11,529 nucleotides of DNA from an uncultured Bacilli bacterium (GCA_948552115.1 CAOWNX010000010.1:1-11529), one strand, 5' to 3'; shown: positions 1 to 5,545, counted from the stretch's first letter. Notes: generated by a model not told the origin, from the letters alone. Program-made: numbers and translations.

Positions 1-3
1 TTT

Positions 4-636
4 TTAAAAGGTTCGAAAAAGTCCAATTGCTTTTCCTAATATAGTTACATTATTAAAAATAAAAGGTGCCATAGTATCATTTTCAGGTTGCAAGCGAATA
101 TGCCCATCTTCCTTATAAAAAGTTTTCAAAGTAACTTCATTTTCTTCTGTCATTGCAACGACAATATCTCCATTGCGAGCAGTACTTTGTTTTTGAACGA
201 TGACATAATCTCCATCATAAATACCTACATTAATCATGGATTCTCCACTTACTTGTAAAGTAAAAATCGTTTCTTTGGATGGCACCAAAGAAGCAGGAAT
301 ATCAAAAAATTCATTCGGACGCTCAATTGCCTCAATTGGATTTCCAGCAGTAACTTTTCCAAGTAATGGAACCTTAACAACATCTTCCTTATTTTCTTCG
401 TATTCATTCTCAACAAGAATCTCTATAGTTCGAAACTTATTACTAGAAGTTTTAATGACACCAGCTTCTTCTAGTTTTTTTACATGAGTATGAACAGTAG
501 CGGGGCTAGACAAACCAAGACCAGCTCCAATTTCACGAATTGCAGGTGGATAACCATGCGTAGCAGTATATTTTTTAATATAATCAAGTACTTCTGTTTG
601 TTTTTTTGTTAATTCTTTTTTCGAATCAATAAACAT
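4..636 (-). CDS. lexA: LexA, SOS-response repressor and self-cleaving peptidase
   Basis: Represses DNA-damage genes by binding paired GAAC/GTTC half-sites; RecA filaments on single-stranded DNA trigger its self-cleavage. With the start at 636 the protein has 210 aa, the usual family length. The N-terminal winged helix-turn-helix spans about residues 8-62 (TKKQTEVLDYI, then IREIGAGLGLSSPATVHTHV). The Ala97-Gly98 cleavage site lies in KVTAGNP. The catalytic Ser133 (SGESM) and Lys171 (VTLKTF) of the S24 peptidase dyad are both present, so it should be cleavable. I chose 636 because CGGAGG lies 8 nt upstream; a longer in-frame reading from a GTG at 711 would run through both operator sites and adds a non-LexA extension. 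The gene is divergent from a small SOS-type operon and probably autoregulated through the box at 682-695. Confidence 0.97.
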   Translation of the reverse strand: MFIDSKKELTKKQTEVLDYIKKYTATHGYPPAIREIGAGLGLSSPATVHTHVKKLEEAGVIKTSSNKFRTIEILVENEYEENKEDVVKVPLLGKVTAGNPIEAIERPNEFFDIPASLVPSKETIFTLQVSGESMINVGIYDGDYVIVQKQSTARNGDIVVAMTEENEVTLKTFYKEDGHIRLQPENDTMAPFIFNNVTILGKAIGLFRTF

Positions 637-655
637 CTTCCATTCCTCCGATATC

Positions 656-684
656 ATATTAACATATTCTAGACAGTGTGTCAA
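656..684 (-). promoter_or_regulatory. Candidate lexA promoter
   Basis: Read on the minus strand, TTGACA (684-679) is followed after 17 nt by TAATAT (661-656, 4 of 6 matches to the -10 consensus). The -35 hexamer overlaps the LexA box at 682-695, which would give autorepression. The predicted start falls very close to the Shine-Dalgarno, so an alternative -10 (TAGAAT, minus strand, near 665-670) is possible. Confidence 0.45.
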
Positions 685-695
685 ACATTTGTTCA
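682..695. promoter_or_regulatory. LexA operator (SOS box), lexA-proximal
   Basis: CAAACATTTGTTCA matches the Bacillus-type consensus CGAAC-N4-GTTCG in the inner AAC/GTTC core, with changes at the outer G positions. It lies over the -35 of the candidate lexA promoter. Its centre is 29 bp (nearly three helical turns) from the second box, so two LexA dimers would sit on about the same DNA face. Confidence 0.7.
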
Positions 696-704
696 AAAAA
701 CACC

Positions 705-734
705 TTGACACGAAAATATGTTCGTATATATAAT
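705..734 (+). promoter_or_regulatory. SOS-controlled promoter of the small membrane protein operon
   Basis: TTGACA (705-710) and TATAAT (729-734) are both perfect consensus hexamers, separated by 18 nt. The spacer contains the LexA box at 711-724. LexA bound there would block RNA polymerase directly, giving tight repression and strong induction after damage. The start codon at 757 follows an AGAAGG Shine-Dalgarno-like stretch. Confidence 0.85.
711..724. promoter_or_regulatory. LexA operator (SOS box), inside the divergent promoter
   Basis: CGAAAATATGTTCG differs from the palindrome CGAACATATGTTCG at one base only (A for C at position 5). It fills the spacer between -35 and -10 of the promoter at 705-734. 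This is the better of the two boxes in the divergent region. Confidence 0.88.
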
Positions 735-756
735 GGTTTCAGAAAGAAGGTAGAAT

Positions 757-930
757 ATGAGTGAAATGTTAAAAAAGTATGGAGGGTTAATTCTTTTTTA
801 TGGAATTATTATTTTAGGAGTATTTTTATTAAATGAAAGATGTCGCTATTTAAAAGAGCAACAAGAGATAAAGTGGCAAAAAGAGACACAAATAGCAATA
901 CAAATGAAAGGAGAAGAAAAACATGTGTAA
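757..930 (+). CDS. SOS-induced 57-aa single-pass membrane peptide, candidate division inhibitor
   Basis: A 57-aa protein, divergent from lexA and directly behind a LexA-controlled promoter. Residues 8-25 (GGLILFYGIIILGVFLL core) form one transmembrane helix. The N-terminus is short with Lys6-Lys7, and the C-terminal 30 residues are a charged, Gln/Lys/Glu-rich, probably helical tail. In B. subtilis this position is held by yneA, a membrane-anchored SOS inhibitor of cell division, but YneA carries a LysM domain that is absent here. Caulobacter SidA and DidA show that short SOS membrane peptides can block division. The function here is inferred from position, regulation and architecture, not from sequence similarity. 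It overlaps the next gene by 8 nt, suggesting translational coupling. Confidence 0.8.
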   Translation: MSEMLKKYGGLILFYGIIILGVFLLNERCRYLKEQQEIKWQKETQIAIQMKGEEKHV

Positions 931-1195
931 AAAAGAATTATTAGAAAAAATTAAAACCAAAAGTAGCTTGGTATTAATCCAAACCTATGTGGAAGAAATC
1001 GTCAAAGAAAAATACAAGAGTAATTTACTAAATGATGAAATATTTTGCTTATTTGAATCAGTAATTGATTTAGCAAATGATGTTTATGAAGAGGATAAAA
1101 ATTCTCAAGAAACAGATCTAACTAGCATTTATTCCGCCTTAAATTCCCTGTGTTGCAAACTGGGAATCAATATGTTTGATGCTTTGACAAACTAA
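923..1195 (+). CDS. 90-aa protein of unknown function, second gene of the SOS operon
   Basis: Starts inside the last codons of the 57-aa membrane peptide gene (ATGTGTAA overlap) with GAAAGGAG 11 nt upstream, so both are almost certainly translated from one SOS-induced mRNA. The protein is predicted mostly helical, acidic in the middle (DLANDVYEEDKN around residues 49-60), without a signal peptide or membrane segment. It has four cysteines (2, 42, 77, 78). I recognise no family. It does not resemble YneB (a resolvase-like protein) or YnzC, which hold this position in B. subtilis. A partner, antitoxin or regulator of the membrane peptide would fit the context but is only a guess. Confidence 0.8.
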   Translation: MCKKELLEKIKTKSSLVLIQTYVEEIVKEKYKSNLLNDEIFCLFESVIDLANDVYEEDKNSQETDLTSIYSALNSLCCKLGINMFDALTN

Positions 1196-1202
1196 GATGT
1201 TT

Positions 1203-1209
1203 TGTCGAA
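1203..1209 (+). promoter_or_regulatory. 0A-box-like heptamer upstream of the transketolase-family gene
   Basis: TGTCGAA, in the context TTTTGTCGAATAATA, is a perfect match to the Spo0A recognition heptamer. It is 19 bp upstream of the -35 at 1228, and a 6-of-7 match (CGTCGAA, 1237-1243) lies inside the promoter spacer. About one perfect heptamer is expected by chance in a window this size, so support is weak. Confidence 0.25.
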
Positions 1210-1227
1210 TAATAATCAGAAAAGTAT

Positions 1228-1256
1228 TTGTTACACCGTCGAAAATTTGATATACT
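1228..1256 (+). promoter_or_regulatory. Promoter of the transketolase-family gene
   Basis: TTGTTA (1228-1233), 17-nt spacer, TATACT (1251-1256) preceded by TGA, giving an extended -10 (TGATATACT). The same TGATATACT element occurs upstream of the permease gene at 5515-5523. GGCGGTGA serves as Shine-Dalgarno before the ATG at 1281. Confidence 0.75.
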
Positions 1257-1280
1257 TATAAAATAATAGGGCGGTGACTT

Positions 1281-3269
1281 ATGAATCAAGAGGATATTAG
1301 AACATTAAATGAATTAAAAATGTTAAGTATAGACATGATTACAAGAGCAAAGAGTGGTTCTCCTGGCTTAACACTAAGTATGGCACCTGTGGTGTATACT
1401 CTCTTTGCTCGACATGCTTACATTTTACCCAATAATCTAAATTGGATAAATCGAGACCGAATCTTTTTATCTACAGGTCTTGCCTCGAGTTTAATGTATG
1501 CAATATACCATATGATAGGTTATCCAATTCAAAAAGAAGATTTAATGAACTTCTGTGCTATAGGTAGCAAAACTCCTGGATATTTGGAATATGGTACGAC
1601 ACCTGGAGTAGAAGCAACCACTGGTTTAGCTGGAGAAAGTATTGCCAATGCAGTTGGGAGTGCACTTGCTGGACGTTTTTATAAAAATCTGATTGAACAA
1701 GAGGACAATCGTTTGAAAATTATTGATTACACCGTATATTGTTTATGTAATGATGTCGATTTTATGGAGGGAATTACCAATGAAGCATTATCATTCGCTG
1801 GAGCACAAAAATTAACCAATTTAGTAATACTATATAATGCTACAAACATGACAGAAGATGGACCACTGAATGACACCTATCAAGAAGAAATTATAAGAAA
1901 ATATCAAGCTTTAGGATTTTATGTTGACTACTTAAAAGACGGTGCAAATATTCGAGATATTGACAAAGCAATTTCTTCTGCGAAAAAAAGTGGACGTCCA
2001 TCCATACTTGTTTTTAAAACCATTTTAGGCCGAGATTCCTTTTATGAAAATAAAAGTATCTTATATAATCGCCCCTTATCTACAGACGATGTTGCCAATT
2101 TAAGAAAAAAATGGAATTTATTTTTACCGCCATTTGAAATTTCCAAAGATAGTATCATTTACTTACAGAAACAAATTCAAGAACGAACAAATAAAAAATT
2201 AAAAAAATGGGAGGAAATGTATAATCGAGCAGTAAGTAATGGCAATCAAAAAATTCTCGCAGCAATTAATGCCTTAACCAATCGACAAGTTCTACTGAAT
2301 TTTCAAAGTTCAAATTACAAGATTAATGATAATTATCGAGAACCATTACGAGAATCAAACTTAAAAATATTAAATTTAATTGGTAGTAAATCAGATTTAT
2401 TTTTAGGAGGTAGTGCAGATTATTCCATTGCTTGCCAAACGTTTTTAAATGATACAACCAATTTAACTCCAAATACTCCAACTGGAAGAAATATCCATTT
2501 TGGAAAAAGAGAAAATGCTATGGGGTCAATTTTAAACGGAATGGCATTAACTGGGTTAAAAGTGTTTGGGAGTACGAAACTAATCTATGCTGATTATTTA
2601 AAATCATCATTACGCATGACTGCGTTGATGAACCTTCCTGTAACCTATATCTTTACCCATGATAGCATTTTCATTGGTGAAGAAGGACCTGTTATTCAGC
2701 CTATTGAACAATTATCCATGCTTCATACCATACCAAATCTTATTGTATATCGTCCTGGAGATATTGAAGAAGTAATGGGAAGTTGGGAATCCATTTTAAA
2801 TAAAAATCTTCCTTCTGCTCTAATAATTACCAAAAATGATACTCCAAAATTACCAGGAAGTAATGCCACAAATGTTTCCAAAGGAGCTTATATCATAAAA
2901 CAAGAAAAGACAAAACTAGATGGAATATTAATAAGCTCTGGAAGTGAATTAATTTATGCATTACAAATTGCCTATGATTTAGAAAGAGTAGGGCTAGATA
3001 TCCGCGTAGTATCGATGCCTTCGATGGAACTATTTATTAGTGAAGGAAAAGAATATGAACAAATGATACTTCCAAGTGAGTCTAAAAGAATAGTAATAGA
3101 AGCATCAAATCCGCTTATTTGGAACCGTTTTGCCACCAATAATGAATATATCATAGCAATCAATGATTTTGGCTTTAGTGGTCCATCCATAGAAGTATTA
3201 AAAAAAATGAACTTTGATTATGAATCATTAAAAATGAAAATTGAAACATTACTACGAAAAGAAATATAA
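1281..3269 (+). CDS. Transketolase-family protein with most catalytic histidines replaced (possible pseudoenzyme)
   Basis: Full-length (662 aa) and collinear with transketolase: N-terminal TPP-binding domain (about 1-330), pyrimidine-binding domain (about 352-530) and C-terminal domain (about 533-662). Conserved landmarks include SKTPG (96-100), GVEATTG, MEGI (162-165), LGGSAD (375-380), Glu411 (catalytic in E. coli, in GKREN) and FTHDS (458-462). Many residues that are near-invariant in transketolases are changed, using E. coli numbering from memory: His26 to Ser27 (SGSPG), His66 to Leu67 (GLAS for GHGS), His100 to Tyr101, Gly-Asp-Gly to Asn-Asp-Val (157-159), the metal ligand Asn185 to Thr188, His261 to Tyr262, Phe434 to Lys433, His473 to Ile472 (GPVIQP for GPTHQP) and Arg520 to Lys518. 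Normal transketolase activity is doubtful, although the reading frame is intact. Its position matches tkt of B. subtilis, so it probably descends from tkt and has acquired a changed role. Confidence 0.85.
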   Translation: MNQEDIRTLNELKMLSIDMITRAKSGSPGLTLSMAPVVYTLFARHAYILPNNLNWINRDRIFLSTGLASSLMYAIYHMIGYPIQKEDLMNFCAIGSKTPGYLEYGTTPGVEATTGLAGESIANAVGSALAGRFYKNLIEQEDNRLKIIDYTVYCLCNDVDFMEGITNEALSFAGAQKLTNLVILYNATNMTEDGPLNDTYQEEIIRKYQALGFYVDYLKDGANIRDIDKAISSAKKSGRPSILVFKTILGRDSFYENKSILYNRPLSTDDVANLRKKWNLFLPPFEISKDSIIYLQKQIQERTNKKLKKWEEMYNRAVSNGNQKILAAINALTNRQVLLNFQSSNYKINDNYREPLRESNLKILNLIGSKSDLFLGGSADYSIACQTFLNDTTNLTPNTPTGRNIHFGKRENAMGSILNGMALTGLKVFGSTKLIYADYLKSSLRMTALMNLPVTYIFTHDSIFIGEEGPVIQPIEQLSMLHTIPNLIVYRPGDIEEVMGSWESILNKNLPSALIITKNDTPKLPGSNATNVSKGAYIIKQEKTKLDGILISSGSELIYALQIAYDLERVGLDIRVVSMPSMELFISEGKEYEQMILPSESKRIVIEASNPLIWNRFATNNEYIIAINDFGFSGPSIEVLKKMNFDYESLKMKIETLLRKEI

Positions 3270-3297
3270 ATGTCGATAGAATTTCGACATTTTTTTT
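3268..3297 (+). terminator. Rho-independent terminator of the transketolase-family gene
   Basis: AAATGTCGA (3268-3276) pairs perfectly with TCGACATTT (3284-3292) around a 7-nt loop, and the stem runs into a T tract to 3297. The left arm begins in the stop codon. Confidence 0.88.
3283..3289 (-). promoter_or_regulatory. 0A-box-like heptamer upstream of the sirA-like gene
   Basis: TTCGACA is a perfect reverse-strand TGTCGAA, 45 bp upstream of the sirA-like start. B. subtilis sirA is activated by Spo0A, so the location is suggestive. However, the site is part of the right arm of the tkt terminator stem, which alone may explain it. Confidence 0.22.
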
Positions 3298-3333
3298 ACA
3301 TCAAATTTGTTAAAGTATATTTAGGTGATTCAC

Positions 3334-3750
3334 ATGAGGCAATTCTATATTTTTAAAATCAAACCAGAATATGCAATATTAACAAAAGAAAATCCCTATC
3401 ATTTATTTCATACATTAGAATCAATTTATTATATTAACCAAGAAGAATTATATTTAGGAAGAGATTTATTTGAACGATTAATTGATTCATTTAATCCAAA
3501 AAAAATGGATATCGAATTATTTAAAAGATATAAAGAAAATTACTTTTATACAAAATATGAAAATGTTCATCAAATCTATGATTTTTATCGGCAAGAAAAC
3601 ACAAAACTATCTGTGAATCGAACCTATTTAGAAATAAAAAGTAGCATTCCAAAACCAACATTCTTTAAAGATTTAAAAGAAGAAAAAAATTTATTTTTCT
3701 GTGACTTTGAAAACAAAGATTACTTTTGGTTAGAAAAAATAAAAATATAA
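3334..3750 (+). CDS. sirA: SirA-like protein (sporulation inhibitor of replication / DnaA-binding family)
   Basis: In B. subtilis, SirA (YneE) binds domain I of DnaA and blocks new replication rounds when cells commit to sporulation. The 138-aa product has about the same length as SirA. It shares the layout of an N-terminal aromatic strand (RQFYIFKIKPEYA, compare HYYTYLIKEEFA) and a C-terminal block (FFKDLKEEKNLFFCDF then FWLEKIK, compare FFEVLKKVSPCFLAMDF and WLNPVK). Similarity is low in the middle. Position is decisive: it lies between the tkt-like gene and yneF, exactly as in B. subtilis. I start at ATG 3334 because AGGTGAT is 4 nt upstream; the GTG at 3325 would sit within that Shine-Dalgarno. 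No strong promoter is visible in the 37 nt after the upstream terminator (a weak TTTACA-N15-TATATT is possible). Confidence 0.75.
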   Translation: MRQFYIFKIKPEYAILTKENPYHLFHTLESIYYINQEELYLGRDLFERLIDSFNPKKMDIELFKRYKENYFYTKYENVHQIYDFYRQENTKLSVNRTYLEIKSSIPKPTFFKDLKEEKNLFFCDFENKDYFWLEKIKI

Positions 3751-3752
3751 AC

Positions 3753-3781
3753 TTGTCTTTCCTTAGCCATTTTAGTAAAAT
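3753..3781 (+). promoter_or_regulatory. Promoter of yneF
   Basis: TTGTCT (3753-3758), 17-nt spacer, TAAAAT (3776-3781): 4 of 6 and 5 of 6 matches to sigma-A consensus, 22 nt before the start codon. Confidence 0.6.
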
Positions 3782-3802
3782 AAAGAAACAAAGGAGGCTT
3801 TT

Positions 3803-4012
3803 ATGTTAGGAGATATTTTATTAATTTTATTAGGTTTAATCATTGGAGGAGTACTGGGGTTTTTCATTGCTCGTTATACCATGAAAAAATATATGAAAAA
3901 AAATCCTCCCATCAATGAAAAAATGATTGAAGCAATGATGAGTAGTATGGGAAGAAAACCAAGTCAAAAACAAGTGAAACAAGTAATGAATCAAATGACG
4001 AGAAATATGTAA
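3803..4012 (+). CDS. yneF: YneF-family (UPF0154) small membrane protein
   Basis: 69 aa, the usual length of this family. A single N-terminal transmembrane helix (residues 2-22, ILLILLGLIIGGVLGFFIA) is followed by a basic stretch (YTMKKYMKKNPP) and the family hallmark NPPINEKMIEAMM...MGRKPSQKQVKQVM. The protein is expected to be anchored in the membrane with its basic C-terminal part in the cytoplasm; its molecular role is not established in any organism I know. AAAGGAGG lies 6 nt before the ATG. It has its own promoter and terminator, although in other Bacilli it is the last member of the lexA-tkt neighbourhood. Identification is firm. Confidence 0.95.
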   Translation: MLGDILLILLGLIIGGVLGFFIARYTMKKYMKKNPPINEKMIEAMMSSMGRKPSQKQVKQVMNQMTRNM

Positions 4013-4039
4013 GAAACATCTTACATATTTTCATTTTTT
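4003..4039 (+). terminator. Rho-independent terminator of yneF
   Basis: AAATATGTAAG (4003-4013) pairs with CTTACATATTT (4020-4030) around a 6-nt loop, followed by TCATTTTTT. The left arm includes the yneF stop codon. Confidence 0.85.
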
Positions 4040-4063
4040 AACAAACAAGTGTATATATCTTTT

Positions 4064-4092
4064 TTAACTTTCTGTTTTCTCTTCGGTATAAT
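4064..4092 (+). promoter_or_regulatory. Promoter of the candidate non-coding RNA
   Basis: TTAACT (4064-4069), 17-nt spacer, perfect TATAAT (4087-4092). The expected start is near 4098-4100. No gene follows for over 300 nt. Confidence 0.72.
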
Positions 4093-4097
4093 GAATT

Positions 4098-4294
4098 TAT
4101 GTTTCGGGGGCTAAAGTAATATACCAAGAAAAGTTATCAGACCAACTATATTCGAAGTAATTATAAAGGAGAAAAATATAGTAACGACTATCGAAATTTA
4201 AACCTGTGAAGAATAGAGGGTACTTTATCTGAGAAGCAAGAAATCTAGGATAACGATCAGGACGGAATAAAACTTGTTTTATTTCCTTTTGTTT
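4098..4294 (+). ncRNA. Candidate structured small RNA of unrecognised class, about 195 nt
   Basis: This 377-nt gap has no plausible ORF with a ribosome site, yet it holds a strong promoter and a terminator-like hairpin about 195 nt apart. Possible helices seen by eye: GTTATCAGA (4133-4141) with TCT..GATAAC (4244-4254, 2-nt bulge), ACTATATT (4145-4152) with AATATAGT (4175-4182), and ATAGAG/CTTTAT (4213-4228) with a GGTA loop. A competing pairing is AAAGTA (4113-4118) with TACTTT (4221-4226). The size fits 6S RNA, which is expected somewhere in such a genome, but I cannot fit the 6S closing stem and central bubble. I find no tmRNA tag, RNase P or SRP signature. It is separated from the next gene by another promoter, so an independent RNA is likelier than a leader. 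Confidence 0.5.
4264..4294 (+). terminator. Terminator-like hairpin ending the candidate RNA
   Basis: GGAATAAAAC (4264-4273) pairs with GTTTTATTTCC (4276-4286, one bulged T), followed by TTTTGTTT. The U tract is interrupted, so strength is uncertain. Confidence 0.5.
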
Positions 4295-4358
4295 ACATAA
4301 AATATAAGAGATAGACGATTATTTTTACTTTAGAATTCTTTGATAAAAAAGGTATCTA

Positions 4359-4388
4359 TTGACTTTCAAGTAAAGATTATGATATTCT
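4359..4388 (+). promoter_or_regulatory. Promoter of the 356-aa membrane protein gene
   Basis: TTGACT (4359-4364), 18-nt spacer, TATTCT (4383-4388). The -10 is weak (4 of 6) and lies inside a perfect inverted repeat. Between about 4295 and this promoter I see nothing recognisable. Confidence 0.5.
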
Positions 4389-4400
4389 ATCAATAGAATA
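4383..4400. repeat. Perfect inverted repeat over the -10 region, possible operator
   Basis: TATTCTAT-CA-ATAGAATA: two 8-bp arms around a 2-bp centre, covering the -10 and the probable transcription start of the gene at 4417. It could be a repressor site or, in RNA, a short 5' hairpin. The regulator is unknown. Confidence 0.5.
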
Positions 4401-4416
4401 AAAAGGTGGTGAGGAA

Positions 4417-5487
4417 ATGGATTTTTTGACAACGTTATATAGTAATGACAATTTTGGAATTATTCTATTTATAACAATATCCATTTTAGTTCTAGCATTT
4501 TTAGTGATTTTATTTTTTGGAAAAAAAGATCAAAAAGAGCGAGAACTAGCTGCCACCAAAAGCGTAGAATTAAATAATGGAGTAGGACAAGTTGCATTCC
4601 AAGATACAGAACCTCAGAAAATGATGGACATTCCAATACCACCCATCGCAACTCCAACACCAATACGAACAATGGAACCAAATCCAATGAATCAACCAAT
4701 GCAGCAACCTCCAATTCCACCAATAATGAATGAACCTCCTATAAATAGCACAACCCAAGTTGTTCCACAAAAAGAAATACAAATTCCGCCAGTACAGATG
4801 GAACCAAATATACAACCAATGATTCAAAATAATTTTCAACCAAATCAATCAGTGCCACCGATTTACAAATCAGCACCAATCAAACAAAATCCGACACCAA
4901 CGAAACCATCTGTAAATAATAATCCAGTCTATAAAGAAAAAGAAAGTACTGTTCCAAAACAACCTTTAAAAACTGATTTTGACTTTGATGCATTAGCAGC
5001 TTCCATTTCAAAAGAATTAAAAAGTTTAGAAAATTCAAAACCGATAAGAGAGACTAAACCACGAGTTGAAAATACACCAAGCTTAGACGAAACCATTCGC
5101 ATACCAACCTTTGAACCAAAAGAAATGCCATCAAATAGAGGACCAATTCCTCCAATCAAAAAAGAAATAGAACGAATGAATGAAACGAGCATTATGAAAG
5201 AACAACCAGAAAGAAAACCAATAAGCAATGGTCCTACGCAATTCAGTTCTGTATTTGTAAGTAAAAATCAAATGGCTAATACTCCGAGTGATAACGAAAA
5301 AGAAAATCAACCAATAGAATCAATGGCCAAAGCGGCACCAGTAAAACCAAATATTGAATTGCCAAAAACAATTGATTTACCAAAATTAAATGGAGTATCC
5401 AGTTCGAATAATGCATCAAAAATTGTATTTTCAGGTTTAGAAAACGATATCCCAACATATAATAAAAATAATGAAAATAGAATGTAA
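4417..5487 (+). CDS. Membrane-anchored proline-rich, largely disordered protein of unknown function
   Basis: 356 aa. Residues 13-34 (GIILFITISILVLAFLVILFFG) are one transmembrane helix followed by KKDQKERE, so the long C-terminal part should be cytoplasmic. Residues about 60-180 are rich in Pro, Gln, Asn and Met without a fixed repeat. Possible short binding elements are an amphipathic helix at 187-207 (DFDFDALAASISKELKSLEN), a conserved-looking QFSSVFVSKNQ at 275-285, and KIVFSGLENDIP near the C-terminus (335-346). The layout (short N-terminal anchor, long P/Q-rich linker, C-terminal binding segment) recalls ZipA-type division proteins, but there is no ZipA domain and no homology is claimed. 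AAGGTGGTGAGG provides the ribosome site. It has its own promoter and terminator. Confidence 0.82.
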   Translation: MDFLTTLYSNDNFGIILFITISILVLAFLVILFFGKKDQKERELAATKSVELNNGVGQVAFQDTEPQKMMDIPIPPIATPTPIRTMEPNPMNQPMQQPPIPPIMNEPPINSTTQVVPQKEIQIPPVQMEPNIQPMIQNNFQPNQSVPPIYKSAPIKQNPTPTKPSVNNNPVYKEKESTVPKQPLKTDFDFDALAASISKELKSLENSKPIRETKPRVENTPSLDETIRIPTFEPKEMPSNRGPIPPIKKEIERMNETSIMKEQPERKPISNGPTQFSSVFVSKNQMANTPSDNEKENQPIESMAKAAPVKPNIELPKTIDLPKLNGVSSSNNASKIVFSGLENDIPTYNKNNENRM

Positions 5488-5504
5488 ACTACATTCTATT
5501 TTTT
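5474..5504 (+). terminator. Rho-independent terminator of the 356-aa protein gene
   Basis: AATAGAATGTA (5476-5486) pairs with TACATTCTATT (5490-5500), extendable by two A-T pairs, followed by T residues to 5504. The arm overlaps the final codons and the stop codon of the gene. Confidence 0.87.
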
Positions 5505-5514
5505 GATACGTTTG

Positions 5515-5523
5515 TGATATACT
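5515..5523 (+). promoter_or_regulatory. Extended -10 promoter of the AI-2E-family permease gene
   Basis: TGATATACT is an extended -10 (TGN-TATACT), the same element as before the transketolase-family gene. No good -35 lies 17 nt upstream, where the terminator stem is. TTGATA (5503-5508) with TAAAAT (5524-5529) is an alternative with a short 15-nt spacer. Confidence 0.5.
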
Positions 5524-5545
5524 TAAAATACAAGGAGAGATAACA

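Noticed and set aside
637..711. Longer LexA start at GTG 711
   Set aside because: It would place both LexA boxes and the lexA promoter inside the gene, has no ribosome site and adds residues not found in LexA; ATG 636 has a strong CGGAGG site.
4105..4111. GGGGGC start resembling tmRNA
   Set aside because: No tag reading frame, no TTCGATTCC T-loop end and only about 195 nt to the terminator-like hairpin.
4261..4270. GACGGAATAA as a possible SRP RNA apical motif
   Set aside because: The conserved GGAAGGAAGCAG-type asymmetric loop and tetraloop of SRP helix 8 are missing.
4469..5458. Minus-strand and other-frame ORFs across the 356-aa protein gene
   Set aside because: They are low-complexity shadows of the Pro/Gln/Asn-rich plus-strand gene, with no ribosome sites and no recognisable domains.
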